A stretch of DNA of 64,000 nt from Pogonophryne albipinna (GCA_028583405.1 CM053259.1:13878594-13942593), one strand, 5' to 3'; positions 48,727 through 63,900 are shown, counted from the stretch's first letter. Notes: a model not told the origin generated them from the sequence alone. Translations and numbers: made by a program.

Positions 48727-51700
48727 TGCATTTTCCAAGCCAATGCGAAACCTTCACTTCAGCTCTGCTTTGTTGAATCTGGCACTTTATTGCAATGCTG
48801 TTGGATGGATTTCATACTGCCTAGGGACGTCAAAGCACATAACTAATCCTTCCTTATACGAAATGTACAGAGTTGGGTCGCTGCAATTTACCGTAAAGCT
48901 GAAGTAGACATTAGACAGCTCGCCCTACTGCAACTAAGACAAATACATCCTTTAAAGTCATATTAAATATCATTAGTTCAGGTTTTGTTGGTCGGCTGTT
49001 CAAAAGATGAAATGAAATGCTGCTTGTGAAACTTTCTCGGTTGACTTTGTTCTGCTGAATAGACAATGATCTTAGGGGCACATGTGTTCCATGTGTACAC
49101 TATCCAAAAAGAAAGTTGAAGCCATGACGTCTGAAGGTTTTTCCATCTGACTCCAGAGATTGCTGTGGAAAATGGCACGGCACATTTAACACATCTGTGC
49201 TCACCCCTATTTACGAGCACACTTTATCGTCTCTAAAAGGCACCCAATTGATATCTGCACTGGCGTTCCTCCAAGCAGAAACATGTACTTCTAATGTCTG
49301 GTGTTTCCATTATACCCCCCCTCCCCCTGTCTCGAATCAAAACAGCACCAAATGAGCTAAAGCGTGTAAATCATGCTTTCTATGCCGGGCGTATTACCAA
49401 CCGCAAATTATACTCCATGCAGTCACTTCATTTAGAGCTGCTTTCATGAGAAAACTCTTGAGACTCCGGAGGGTATTTGGGGAGGGTGCTGAGCTGGAGA
49501 GGCAAATTCATTAGTGAACTCCCCACATAGCACAAACACTTCTCCCCCTAAGTGCATGCTGCTGTGTCAACTCATCTTGTTTTAGTGAAAAGCAGTGACT
49601 TTAAAGGCTGCAATTGAGCCCTCATGAATATTCATTAGTGAGATGAGCTCGTCATTGTAATGGGTCCCCCAAAAAAAGAGGAAGTGTTTCCATCGCTGTG
49701 TCTACGTGGGTAGTCTCAGGAGACCCCTGAATGCTTCCAGCTTTTAATCATTTCCTTATGAGCACATAACCTGTAATTCAATAATAGGCTAGTTTTATAG
49801 CATGCTTAGAAAAAATGTGCATATGTCTCCAACACTACATTTTCTTGGCAAAAACAAAGCAGTACTTTTATGTCCGAGTTTTTAAGCCTTGTTTAGTTTT
49901 AAAGGCGATGGAAAGAGCTGCTTTTCCTGAAGATTGCTTCGGTTTGACATTTTTGTTTTGGAGAAACCGTGATGTCAAGACCCTATCCAGATGTTCATGC
50001 GTACAGTTGTGGACATCCGGTGCTTGAAAGTGTAAACTGTGACCAAATCACCTTAGGGTCCAGACACTGACTCACACTGTAGGACTGTATGAGCTAACAG
50101 CGGTGAAAAGGGGGCAAATATAGAAAGGGACATAGCTGGGCCCTAAATGAAAGAAAACACTTAGTGTCCTTTGCTACTGAGGATCAAACTGAGGGCCTTT
50201 CACACCACGTCTGAAACTCATTTATAGTCGGTAATCTGAAAAAACATGTGGGATTTTGACGCACATGAAACTCTTTTTTTTCTAAATAGATTTGAAGTGG
50301 AAAAAAGTCCAAGCTATGAACACAGGTCGCTCTGTGCTCTATGAATGGTGCCAGCAACTCTAACCTTCATTTTGTTTGTATACATGTATCACTTTTGCTG
50401 CTTTCTTTTAGTTTTAGTCATTCAACATTTTTATTTACGCAATTAAGATTGAACATCACCTGCACCATACCATGCATATACAAGTATTTTATTTTAATTT
50501 AAATTAAAGTGTTTTTTATCTCACAATAAGTATAAAAATAGTATGAAAAGTTTGAAAGTAAGCATATGTTACTTATTCAATGCCAGTTAATTTATTTATT
50601 TAATCATTGTATGTTTTGTATGAAAGTATAAACCCCTGTCAAGAAGTTCTATAGCCTGTAAAGTGGCATCTTTAATGTAAACATGTTTAGTTTATTGGCA
50701 TATAAGGTTAAGAAAATGGCAAATCATCACACTGCAAACGACAAGTAATTTCACTGTCAAAATATGAGTCTATTCATATTTCTGTTTGGTAGACTATAGT
50801 TTATTCTTCCAGTCCATGTTGTCTTACAGGAATGGAAAAGGAGTATTGTACATTGTGCGTGATTTAATAACACAAACTATATTACACTGCTACAGCTGTC
50901 ATCTCTCCAACATCTGGTTGGCTGTTTGCAACCCTGTTGGATATCCTGTATTGTAACATTTTGATATTGCCAATATTCTCTAAAACAACACATTTCAGGC
51001 AGTAAATTTGACGTTTACAATGAACTGCTCAGCCCCAGATCAAATTGCACGCCTTATCATACCACACACTGTCTCGGTGCCTCGGTTGTTAACATGATCA
51101 GAGGCACTAATGTGGTGATTCTACCAGGCGAGTTAATCTTTACTAATGCATTCGGTTAACAGCCATCTGTGATCTGCACTGCGACTGCAAAGCCTTTTAG
51201 CAGAGCATGATGCTGCGTTCAGCGCCCCGGCAGTAAGGCCTCCATTACGCCAAGGGATTGGGTTTATTATTCAGCCCAGAGAGGCTTTAGACCAGAGAAA
51301 GCGTGTCAGATGGAACCCATTTTGATTTTAAATGCAAATACCGCTGACACGCTTATTGTCAGCGCTCTCTTTACGGAGTGAAGACCACACAGTTCTTTTG
51401 TGGGTGGAAAACTTCAGGGAGAGGTATCAAAACAAACAATGGCGGCCAGTCAGAATGTGTCATGTCCACAGCCAGGTACATGATACAACCTATGACCCCT
51501 TTAATGGAAATATATTTCTTGGCCTGTTCAGTATTCACACACTATTGTGCTCGGAGATTTAAAACACATTATAAGTGTCAAATGAAAAACTTTGTTGAAG
51601 ACATGAAACGACTTTAAGTCTGTCTCTCTTTTGGGATTCCTCCCTCTGTGTCTTACTTCCACCCGACATAAAATAAAATCCCTTTAGACAGTGACATCAG

Positions 51701-53243
51701 CCAAGGTCATAGCTTCACTTATAATCTGCGCCGTTTTCATGGTGTAATGGAATCAGGCCGGCAGGGTGCAAAGCTTGATTACTTTGATGATGATAATTTG
51801 TTTAATCAAGTGATTGGGTGGCTGAGTGGAATGGCTGCATGACCGCTGTCCTCCAGAGTCAGCAGGATATCCTCTCCGAGCGGGAGTCTCCTGGCTTTCC
51901 ACATTCATCACCAAGAATGAAACGGTGGATAGAAAGAGAATGAGGGATCGTGTGAAGCTTTAAGCCTCATAGCCTTAAGCCTTGTAACATTTTGGCTAAA
52001 GTAAGCGTTCGCTTCTATGTCCAGTGGTGCTGCTCAATTACACCATGAACACAGGAGCACATTTCTTCTTTTTCTCAGTGTCATCATTACACCCAGGCAC
52101 ATTGTTACGCTTTTGACCACTGTTAAGTGTATCCAAATCTCGTATTGCTTGCAAAACCTGATTAACAAACTATGGATATGGATATTTGAGTTAGGCAGGG
52201 AGGAGAAATCGGACACAACAGTGCTACTGAGAAACATCGAGGAATACAAACCCCAGAAACATCGACCCCAGCTCCTTCGTCTTTTTTTTGTTTTTAAAGT
52301 GTTCTAAGCTCTCCCAACAATTTGTAACGCTATAATAACTTCCTGATGACTCTTTTAACTAAAGGTCTTCATGCTCAGATCAAAAGGTTTCTCTTTCACC
52401 CAAGACCAAATCTATGTTTGCACTGTGATGACAAGAATACACAACTTGCTGGATCCTCTCTTAAACTGTGGTTAGCTCTCTCCCGCTTTAGAGGCTCCCT
52501 TTAGTGACATTGTGTCATCCCATTTTACAGCGAGCCTTAATGAACTCCAGCGACCTCTCCACATCTGTGTGTGGTACAGAGCTGCCTACACATTCTCTGC
52601 ATCAACACTCTGACTTGGAAGAGTCTGTTGAAGATGGCTTTTTGATGATGATTGCTAACTGTTGCTGCCTCTGCTTTGGTTTGGTGTGGTTGAGCGCCGC
52701 TATGTGTGACTCTGTGACCACGAGAGGCTTTTATGACACGTTTTGTTAGACCTGCAGTGTGCTGGAAACATGTGTTGGCTGGTGGGTTTTTGATAGAGGC
52801 TCCTCTTTACTGTGGGATGTACCACCACAACCTCTGCTCCCCAGCTTTCACAGCATATCTCTGTCTGTTTCTACTCGAAGGATGACTCTTTATAGATTTA
52901 ATGCACATACCATCGGCAACCCTCAGTGCTTCATCTCTCTTATTGTTTGCCGTGTCTTTTGATTTGTATTCTTACAACCATGGCTCTCTTGAGACCCCAG
53001 CAGACGCAGGCATCATTTAAAAGGTGGTAAAATAAAACCTGAAGCACAGGGTGGAGCGCAAGTCGACGAGCGTCTCGTGTTGTTTTAGGACCTTTCAGGA
53101 AAGCCAGAGTATGGTCTTCAGAAACCACACATTCTTGTAGAATTACAGCATAGGAAAAGAATCGGGAAAGGCTGCGTAGTGAGAAAAGGACCAGAGGTTT
53201 GGCAGGCACAATAAGAGCAATTTTTAGCTGCAGGAGTTTTGTT

Positions 53244-53828
53244 ATACCTCATTCACACCAACGCAACTCCGGTTCAAGCTCCGTGCTAGAGCTTTTCAGG
53301 TTCAGAACCGGTTCTTCGGTTTAGCTCTGGCTCTTTTCACACCGCCCAGAGTCCGACTGGTGCTGGGTCATTGCGTCATCGTTTGCGTCATGACGTAACC
53401 GTTTGCGTGCCTGCTTCATAAAGCCAAACGTGCGGAAACCCCTCACAGCTGACACCGACAACAACAACAATGGCCGATTGTGCTCCAGCTTCCTCTGTAC
53501 CTCTTCGGAAGACCAGATTCCCAGTAGGTAGCTGGTCTCTTCAGTGGACCACTGCTGCTTGTTAAGTTTCTCCATCGTTGTGTACAAACTGGATAAAACG
53601 CGGGCTTTTTGTTGTTGTTCAGGAGTTGATCCCGCCCCTGCCCCCACCTCGACGTAAGCGTGATGTATGCGGTGCTTTTGCTCTAGCCGGAAAACATTTT
53701 GGTGCTTGAAACGAACCGGATTCCGGAGCTAAGAGGCTGCTCCGCTGCGGTGTGAACAGGAAAACCCGGTGCTTTTCAAGCTCCAGCTCCGAACTGGCCC
53801 TGAAACACCGTTGGTGTGAATGAGGTAT
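53244..53828. mobile_element. PIF/Harbinger-like non-autonomous element
   Basis: A 585-bp element with perfect 20-bp inverted termini (ATACCTCATTCACACCAACG at the left and its complement at the right). The interior has CTCCGGTTC/GAACCGG-type motifs repeated near both ends and a minus-strand frame (53321-53647) with a Myb/SANT-like piece. Harbinger elements typically carry a second Myb-like gene, hence the assignment. A clear 3-bp target duplication was not identified. Confidence 0.72.
53321..53647 (-). pseudogene. Myb/SANT-like protein fragment of a Harbinger-type transposon
   Basis: A 108-codon frame from an ATG at 53647 contains QQWSTEETSYLLGIWSSEEV followed by QRKLEHN (about residues 35-61). 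The pattern Trp-x-x-Glu-Glu-Thr-x-x-Leu-Leu-x-Ile-Trp-x-x-Glu-x-Val-Gln-x-x-Leu matches the first helices of Myb/SANT-like DNA-binding domains found in Harbinger accessory proteins. After His-Asn the sequence diverges into unrelated residues, so only the N-terminal part of the domain remains. It lies wholly between the inverted termini of 53244-53828. Confidence 0.6.
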
Positions 53829-55706
53829 CCGTGATATTTGTCCTGCAGCTAAAGGAGGTAGCGGCCCAACAACACAAAATGGTTCTCTTCTGAAAAAGAC
53901 TGGGATCTTTCTAATTGTATGTTCCTTCAGTTGAAACTGTGTTTTTGTCTTGACATTGGCACTCTTTCAAAGTCCTTGCGTTTTCTTCCACACAGTCATT
54001 AAAGATTGAAAATGCAGCCTAGCTGTGGTTGGAGCACTGGGCCTATTTTGGTAGCCAGAATTCAATTATTTACATTGGAAGGAGCATAAATAAGAATTTT
54101 GCCCCATCATTTCTGATGAGCCACAGTCTGGAACACTTTTTAAAAAAATTAAGTCCCACAAATATGGCCAGGAAACATGATGGTTTGCTCTGACATTAGG
54201 GATGCACACATCATCCTTATGAGCGGGGGAAGTGTGCATTCATTTTAATATAATTACCATCATTTAAAAAGCAAGCAGCCCTCAAAAGAGTCTTTTCATT
54301 TATCAAAGCAGAAATGCAACATGTAATGCACCCAAGAGGATTGAATCTGGAATGATGTGAGCTGTTTACTCATATGTATGAGCTTATTTGTGGGTTTTCT
54401 GTTGTTTGGTTGATAAGAGAAGAATGCATCAAGCAGCTGGTCTGCATAATGAAAACACGGAAGGGTTTTTTTCTTTTTGTTGTTTGTTGTTTGTTTCGGT
54501 AAACACAGGAACTGAGCGGACCCAGTTGTGGTGTCTCTGTCATACAGCACTCATACACAGACGTACATCACATCAGCTTCCTCTTTTGGATTTGGTGTTT
54601 CATCCCTAACGCGGGCTGTACTCTCCAAACAAAATCAAATGTGTTATTTCCCACTGGTGAAATGGTGGGTTTATGAGCAAAAGGAAGTGCCTTGATTTTC
54701 CTAGATGGCTCCATCATGTCCCGTCTAATATATTGTTCACCAAACTAGTATACACCAAAATCTGTGGTTAACATTGGGGTTCTACTATTTCTTATTGTAT
54801 ACGACGTGTGCAATCAGGGATTCATTTGATTAAAGGATCATGGTAACTTTATATATACGAAACGTTCACTCCATCTTTACAGAAAGAAAACAACCAATCA
54901 GAGTCAAGGAGACTCTACCCAGTGTCAATCACTGATGTCAAACTAGGCAGAACGGATCAAATCTGAATCCAGATGATGTTACTTCATTGCCTCCTGCTTC
55001 TAAACTGAGAGACAAAATAAACATATTTAAGTGTAGTGTTTAGCTTTTGAATTGGAACGTTTTGAGTCTGGTTTTTAACATGACAGCTCATTTCACAGCT
55101 AAAAAGTTAACTTTAACATGTTTTGAAAACATTTGAGGCAGTTGTAAAGGCAGTAACATCATCTTGAATCATAATTATTAAGCACTGCTTGTTTAACATT
55201 TAGATGTTGGAGTTTATAAGCAGTGATGCATTAGAGACTCCACGGCTCTGATTATTCTCCTTTGGGCGCGGTGGAATCTTAATCTGCCAATTGTCCGAAT
55301 ACAGAAGCGAGTTACACTGGACGCCATTAAATGAATAGACCTTGTGTTGTTGTGAGTATGTCCACGCCAAGTTCAATTAAGGTTGGAGCTACACTACTAA
55401 GAAGTCTGAAGCACTCTGCAGCCCATAGCAGGCTAATCTTTAGTATCTGCTGGCTAAACCTCAGGTGACTCTTTAGCACTGGGAATCCACACAGGTAAAC
55501 GTGTCATGGTGGGAAGGTGCCCTGTGGCATCATGCTGCCTTAAACATATACGTTTTGTTCTACATATAGATACTTTGGTGTGACTACAATCAGTGCTTTA
55601 TGTAGAAATACATGGACATGACTACGTTGATTAAGCTAAGCATGGTTTTACAAGGTTCAATAGATGTGCAATATCACTGCAAAACTCAACAACAGTGTGT
55701 AGACAG

Positions 55707-56006
55707 TAGGGCTGTACCCGAATATTCGTTCGTTGGAGTACTATTCGGGTTTCAATTTCGTTATTCGTTTTTTTGTTTAATTTATTGAAATCTCCAATAT
55801 CAACGTAAGAGCTTGTGCCTCTTCGGGGGGTGCTAACACTTAACCATAAACGTTATTGTTTACTTTCTCCGTCTTTATATGTAGATATTACTTTTTCTCC
55901 ATTAATCTCCGTCACGTTGTTCCTCCCCCCCCGCGCGGAACGAATATTCGCTGCTGATTACTACCGAATATCCGGAGCCTGAAAAATGGTATTCGGGACA
56001 GCCCTA
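55707..56006. mobile_element. hAT MITE, 300 bp, with perfect target duplication
   Basis: Bounded by TAGGGCTGTACCCGAATA and the near-exact complement of it (TATTCGGGACAGCCCTA), flanked by a perfect 8-bp duplication GTAGACAG (55699-55706 and 56007-56014). The ATTCG/CGAATA motif recurs inside. There is no coding sequence. Confidence 0.9.
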
Positions 56007-59000
56007 GTAGACAGTATGTTTAGTTTTATCATGGTGGGCCAAACGGTAGTTACAACTTGCTTCAGGAAATAAACCTACACTAATAAAACTGCAAAGAAAA
56101 CATTTAAATGAAAGGAATTTCTTTGTGCGCTTTTAAATATATTTTAGGTTGGAGTGTGTGTAGTGATGGAGACTAAAAACCTGTGTGGTTGTGGACCTTA
56201 CGCTGCGTCTGGCACACAACTAAGCTCATGCACCCCATAATTTAACATCATTAATGTGCAATTACGTGAGTCATGCTAAGCCCACGTTGCGTAGTCATAC
56301 TGGAGCCCACTGAGAGCTGCACTTTTTCCCTCTGTCGGGATTTTCAACTCATTTGAAAAGACATGCCCTGCCATTGAAATGCTTATATGCCCGCTTGCTC
56401 TTACTTTAAAAGCAAGAGGTTTTATTTGGAAATGGTTTTGAAGACCCTGAAATAAGTTATTGAGTCGTGAGGTCTGCCCTGTTGCTTTAGGGTCATAAAG
56501 TGTATCCAAACTATTTTAGCGCAATAACACCATTTAGAATCACACAATGCTTATTCAGAGCGTCATCCCAAATAAACTCTTTAAGATCTACTTTTAACAT
56601 CTCTGCTATGAATAAAGAATGTACTATCTGTTTTCTGAAAATGAACTCAAGGTAGCTCCTTACATTAGTGGCACTGAATAGAATGTTTGTTCAGATAATG
56701 CGTCACTAATTTTGTCTTTAGGGCTTCATATGACATGATGTCTTTGGTTTGAACAAAGGGGGATTACAGTGTTTTTGGAAGAGACCCTTTTTTTCATCTG
56801 AGGCTTAACATCTTCACATGACACCAATAATGACCAGCACATCTACATCTGTTGCTGAAGTCATGTGACATTATCATGTGGACATGGTGACCCAGACTGG
56901 ATTAGAGGCAGCTGGAACATAAAACCCTCTTCAAACATGACAACGCACCGACGGCAGTAGATCTCCTGGGGTCATTAAAGCAATAATACACACTGCTAAG
57001 ATTATGAACTAGTATTAAAGAGAGTTGATTCGTGACCTGCAGTGTGTTTAGGTCCTATTGCACAGATGACCTGACATCACAGCTAGCATCCACTAGCTTC
57101 TGCTACTCTATTCAATGTTATTCAGCATTTATGGCATTAGTGAAATATTCAGTTTACTGCACATATTCAGGTCCCATTCAAATGTCCACCAACTCTCTCC
57201 CCTTATGGCAGTAATCTCTGCTGTTTAAAACCATAGAACTGGCCCATGGAATTGCGTCTTTGTCAATATGGTGTCCTGCTAAGCCTTATGGGAAATCATG
57301 TACATGCTAGAAAACTGAAATACTGATTTCATAAAGATATTAGATTGTATCTAACCTTGAAGTATTGAACCACATGTATTTTGATTATAGCCGTTCCAAT
57401 GCTGGACTTTGAAGTTATTTGCATTAATATAAATGGCACTGTGATTTTTGATTCATTTTTGCATCTGTAAGAGAATCGGGAAGTTCCATTCTCACTTGTG
57501 CTCTCTTTTTGACAGTATTTCAAATGTATCTAGAATCTAATTATTACGATTTAAGTCTTACTTGCGTCATGCAACCATTCACATTTCACCAGTGTGTTTC
57601 TGAATCTTGTTACACAAACACATTGTGCCCCAGACATGCTGTCTAGCTGACTATTAATACACCCTGGGCATACTGTACCGAAGGTGACGGCCCTTTGGAT
57701 TCCAAGGCTGCCAACTCTCACTCACCCAATCATATTTCTATCTGCTGTTTCTCAAACTCTGGAAAGTTTACACCCATGTTTTTATTATTTTGCGGATGAA
57801 AGCCGAGACGTAATCTTTTTCATCTGACAGGCAGCGAGCTGTCTGAAGTCTGGCGCTGAGATGGAGAGCAGATAGACGCAAAAGTAGCATGAAGTGATGA
57901 AAAAGCTTGTTAAAATATAATCAAAAATGTACTTTAGCAATGGATAGTCTTATCCTTTCTGCACATGTGCTATTTCAAATGTGGTATGAACCCAGGGAAG
58001 CAAACATCTCACTCTTTCATCAATTCTGTGTGTAGGTTTACATCCAGCCCTAATGCGTGGGTGAGTGTCATGCCAACAACAAAAACAACACACATGCAAA
58101 CACGCTCACTGCTGGTCAGGATTAGCCCTGGATAATGGGATCAGGGATCAGAGATCACCACCTGCCGCTTTCCTACCACCATCTCATCCGAAGCCTCTCT
58201 ATTCCTTCTGTTTATCTCTGTGCTTAAATCGCTACTGTCCCCTTTCTCTTTCACGTCCCCTCACTCTCTGACAGTTATAATGTTTGTGACTTCTTTCATT
58301 TCTCATCATCTCTACTCTCTTCCTGTCTTTAAATAGCTATAACACATTACCCCTGCTCCAAGTGATACCACACATTCTTCGAATGAAGGCAGGATTTATC
58401 CTTGACCTGTGCTGATATTTTCTTTTTCTTTTTATTGAACATCCTTATTTATTTTCCTGCCATTTCCCGGTCTTTCTTTCTTCATCATCCCATCACGGGT
58501 TGCTGCCTTCACGCTGTCGTCCTGTGGCTCGCAGACTCCCTTGAGTCCAAATCCTCTTAAGGAAAAGGCTTGGATGGGAATTCATTCGCTGTAGCGCAAG
58601 GATTGAACCAGATCAGCCAACAAAGCGTCAAAATCGCTCTCCTCCCTCCAAGCCCCCCCCCCCCCTCCTCTCTTAGCTCAGCCCCATCTGCTCCCCTCTT
58701 TCTCCCCTCTGGCTTTCATCTCAGGTGATAAAGTCCTATTTGTCAGAGCTGCAGCAGTGAGAGATTGGCATCCTGGATGGAGGAATGTGGCACATCATAT
58801 CCCCCCCCCCCCTGCACGCTGATAAATGCGTAAAGAGCCACATGTTTTTACAGGCATGTACATTTGTTTTGGTTATCTGGATTTCCACTCCACGTTTATA
58901 GTGTTTATCTATTCTTAAACAAGATTGAAAATGGAAAAGTTTTGAGTAAATAAATCAGAAGACGTATCTGAATTTAAAATCCTAGCTTGTCTGTTATCAT

Positions 59001-60683
59001 ATCATTCTTATGGTGGCTATGAACGCTCAATATACTAACTTAAGAAAACACAAACAAAGTGTAAGTATTTAGAAGACGCCAGCTGCAATTTTAACACATC
59101 CAAATGTACTTATTGGGAATACGTTTTGTGTCGTTGAACTTATAAAGATACATGTGCTTGAGTTTGTCAGTGTTTTATTACGTTGAACTGACATTTATTG
59201 ATTCAACAATTGGTCAAAAACTAAAACAAAAAATCTAAACTAAGGTTAATCATTGTAGTGTGATATTGAGTTTCCTTTTTGGTGGATATTGTTGGCAAGT
59301 TTAAGCTTCCAGAACCAGCAAATCCTCTCCCTTCTCCAATCCATCCTGTAACTGCTGTATTTTATGTGGTGAGGTGGGGAACTCTGACCCTATAGTCCTT
59401 AAAAGCTTTCATGTTGTGGTGTTAATGATCTGTCAATGGAGAGCTCAGGGTTTTCCCCCTTTGTATTTTGGAAACACATTGGTTTGAGACACGTATACAT
59501 AGACACAGAGGCGCTTGAATGTGGAAAAAAGCTGGATTGTATTACATTAATAACTGGTTGCGTAGTTCATCCATCAAGCGAACGTGCAGGCCCCCCTTTC
59601 ATGTGTTTCTACATACAGTATGTGAACACAAATGTAGACACATGATGCTGAACACACCATCGCACACACCTTGCCCGGGGGAGGGTTTTACAACACCATA
59701 GGAAACACACAGGCATTTAAAAGGCAGCGGTGATGGAAACCATGCCCTTCCATTGACAAAGTGACGGAGAAAACCAGACTGTGTGAGGTGTGACAGACTT
59801 GTTATGTGACACCGAGCACTAGGGGACCCCTAACAACAGAAACCACTGAGAATCCATAGAAGTTCAAGACCACATTGGTAAGTGATTGGCCTCTCTTGTA
59901 TTGAACAAAACATCTGTTATTTACTCTCTCAGGCTAAATGTGAATCACCCCTGCATCTCGATTGTTATAAGACTTGTTGATTAGCTTAGCACTTAGTCTG
60001 AAGCACATGATTGATGATTAATGACGTTGACCCCCTCTTGAGCCTTAAATTATGTGCATGGCATTGTTTCAAAGATTAAGGGCACTGAGTTTAAAACACT
60101 TAGCAGTCCCCCTTCATGTTAGACATAATGTGCTTTCCAGATTTAGAGCTGCTAATGGCAAACTGAGGAATAAACGGTGTATATTTTTTCCATCAAACTG
60201 AACTCAGGAGCAACAAGACGGCGTATAATGCCGTCTTCAACATGTCATTTTGACGTGACCGGCATTTGGCAGTACGCGAACAAAGGTTCAGTTGAAGAAC
60301 AAAGAGTGTAAGTACAAAGCATCCACAGGCATCATGGAACAAATGCACACACATACATACACACACATACGCAAAGCCTAATTATAGTGATAGGGTTCAA
60401 ACCAAACACATGACGAAAGTTCAGTCAGCGGTGCAGAACACGGGACTCTCACTGACCTCACGCGCCTCATGTGATAATGATATAGTGTATTTGTGTGTAT
60501 ATATAATGTGTAGCGAGATAACCACGCACACACTTGCATATCTGATTCACATGCACACACATATTCATTTCTATTGAGCAGCAGCACCTGTGTGCAGTGC
60601 AGGAATGGTTGATATTGTAGGCCTGCTGTGGCTTGAAAGACTGTATTCATCCCTTTCCAGAACACTGACTGACACACTGACAA

Positions 60684-60911
<228 letters not shown>

Positions 60912-63900
60912 ACTGTATGAGGTCAGGTCAATGCACAGGTCATAGCAACATATTCTATCATTTGAGTGTTCATGAATGGGAGCAGCTCATGTGTTAAATT
61001 GTACATGTATATCACAGTTGTGTGTGTGTGTGTTTACCTAAGGCACTTATGTGTGTTCGCCTGTGGCACAGGTGTATGTATGCACAGCAGAGCTTTACAT
61101 AACACACAGCGTGATGGATCTCAGGTGGGAGCCCCAAAAAACCTTTGAAGTATTAACTGTTAAATAATGAATCGCTCTATTTATTTAGAAGGAACGCAAA
61201 TAAAATATGATTCACCTAATCTGTCAAGACAAGTAATATCTTCATTTTTAAAAGCCTCTAAAACACATCACGGAACGGGAAATGTTTTGCATATACTTAA
61301 GCCATGATTCTACCTCCCAGTGAGCTTTAACATTGTAAATAAAACTGCTAAAAGATCTATTTGCAAAGCGGCAAAAAAGTCAGACCAGAAATCCAAAAAG
61401 GGAACTGCAAAGAGTGTGAATAAGGTCGAGGCAGGAAGCATTATTTGTTGTGTCCGTGGTTCTGGTGTGACCATTAAAGGGTCCTTTTGGCAGTATGTTA
61501 CAGTAAGTGTGGCTAGCTTTGGGAGCTGAACATTTCCAGAAATGAAAAGGAAGTGGTCAGATATCAAAGTCAAATACCAAGCAGTGCAGACGCGTCCACC
61601 AGCAAAGCATTGATGTCAATGGTGGGGGTCAGAGGACACGAGCGTCTGGTGTCTATAATTGGAGACTTCCTCATCAGAGGCACTCCATTATGTCTTTTGC
61701 AAACATTTCACTAGCAATTTATCTTTTTTATGTGGTCTGTCAGAAGAACATGACTGTCTAGGCCTGGATATTTGTTCTCAGGAATGTCCCAGAGAAATGT
61801 TTGTATATGTGGCTCAAATGTATTGTAGAGGAATGCACATTTACAGTCCACTTTGTTTAGAAAGCATCCCAATATTATGCAGGAGCAGTGGCTAGTTTGT
61901 ACAAACCCAATGCATATAAATGATGCACCTGGTTTTTCCACATTCAATATTTACACAAGCCAAAGCAAAAATCAGCAAGGTTATTTAAATACTCTTAACC
62001 TTTGCTGACATTATCCACCAATGATGTCAGCAAAGGGCTGCAGCTAATACATCTTGATATATTTTAATATATTAATATGGATTTGTCTGTGAATTTCTTT
62101 CGTATTTTCATCAATGAACTCCCAAACATATACATCAATACTTCCCAGAGCCCAGTTGCGTCATTAAATGGCTATGTTGTTGTGACCAACAGAGTGGAAT
62201 TTGCTTGACCAATGTCCTATAAGATTACTTTATCATTAAAATAGTTGGCAGCGAGTTATGTGTACACTCATATACAGTACACTGTGCCATAAGCTTGACG
62301 TTAAGCTTCCACAAATAATTGTTGAAAGATTTTTTTCCATCCATCCGCCCCCTGTCCGCTTAGCAGGCCGGTCCAAGGACATGAGATAAAGAGAGACCTG
62401 TTTTCTCTCACACACTCCCTTACAGATGGTCTTGGCACCCTCTCTTAGTATTCCACTTTCCCAGCTTTTTCAACCAGAAGTCTGTCTGTTGGCGGCCGAC
62501 AGCAGCTGACCACAGCGGAACTTCAGTTCTGGGCCACATGCTACTCAACCAAACCCCTCGCATCAAGGGAGCAGGCAGCCTGTTTGCGCAGAGAGGTAGA
62601 TGACAGTCGCTCATGCATTTAAATAGAGGAGAATGTACATGCACACATTCCTGCCCACTGAGCCGAGAAGTGCATCGCAGGCCTGAAAGATGAGAAGTCT
62701 TGTACAGGCAGCTACAGGGGATGTTATACAGGCTCTTTATTCTACTTCCTCTAATATGCACTGCAGCTCCTGGGAGAATACTTTCTAAGTTAGCAGCATA
62801 ACTATTCATTTCCTGTTCTCGCATAGACGTAAGGCCCGGGTCTTGTATAATGTGCACCTGTGGGCTTAACGTTAAGCTAAGTGCGTATTAATGTGATTCA
62901 GGTGAAGGGCTGAAAATCTGCTGTTCTGGGGGCTAGAGAAAAATATAAATGCGGCACCGATGAAGGGCCATATGCCCGCTAAGTTTCATGTTTTATTCAA
63001 AGTGGCGGCGGGTCACTGTGACCTTTTTGACAGAACAAGCTTTTGTCACAATGCTAATGTTCTCCCCAGGTTAAGTGGGCACTGCAGGCTTTGTCATTTG
63101 TCGGCCACGAGAGGGAAAGAAATAGAGGAGCTGTTTAGTGCAGCTAAAGGTTGCCATGGGAGCCAAAGGTGGCTTTTAATTAAAGGAGGAAAGTAATGAT
63201 GTCGATGACAATTCTGTTGCTGTTTATCGGCTGTAATGGCCTTACTTAAGGCTTGTATATGTCCACTCCTTTTGTTTTTGGCTCTCTTTTTCCTCATCTA
63301 TCTACCTTTGGGCTCTCAAAGTCCTTGTAAACCTAATTTAAAAGCCATAAAATATAGTTTACACAAAATAATTGAGCAATATTTTCGGATTTGGTCATTT
63401 TTCATGAAAACATTTTTAACTTAGACATTTGTAAATGAAAGTTAACTAAATTAGAGCTCATCCAATTAGTTGACTAATTGATTTAATTGATATACACAAA
63501 TAATTTGAAACTTATTTGATGAAAAAGCCAGATATGATCAGGTTCAAACTTCTCAAATGTGAGCACTTAACTGTTTTTTTCTTTCTTTTAATTAATTGTT
63601 ACACAATATTTTTTATTATTTGGGCCAAAGAAACCAGTTAATTCGGGTTTAAAGAGGCATCAATTAAGAGATAAGAACATGATTTGTTGTTAAAGAGTTT
63701 TCAAGATGTAAATACACTTACACCTAGTGTTCAATAGAGGAATCGACATTTAAGATTCAACAGGTGATTGGTCAGTTGGGGATCGTAAGGGATCTTCTCT
63801 TCCTCCAGCAGACGGTTCAAAGGAAAACTCCTTTCTGTTTATCAGCTCTTGTTATTTATACAGCTGCTGCCAGTTGTGTGACTCGACTCCATTTTGAGTC

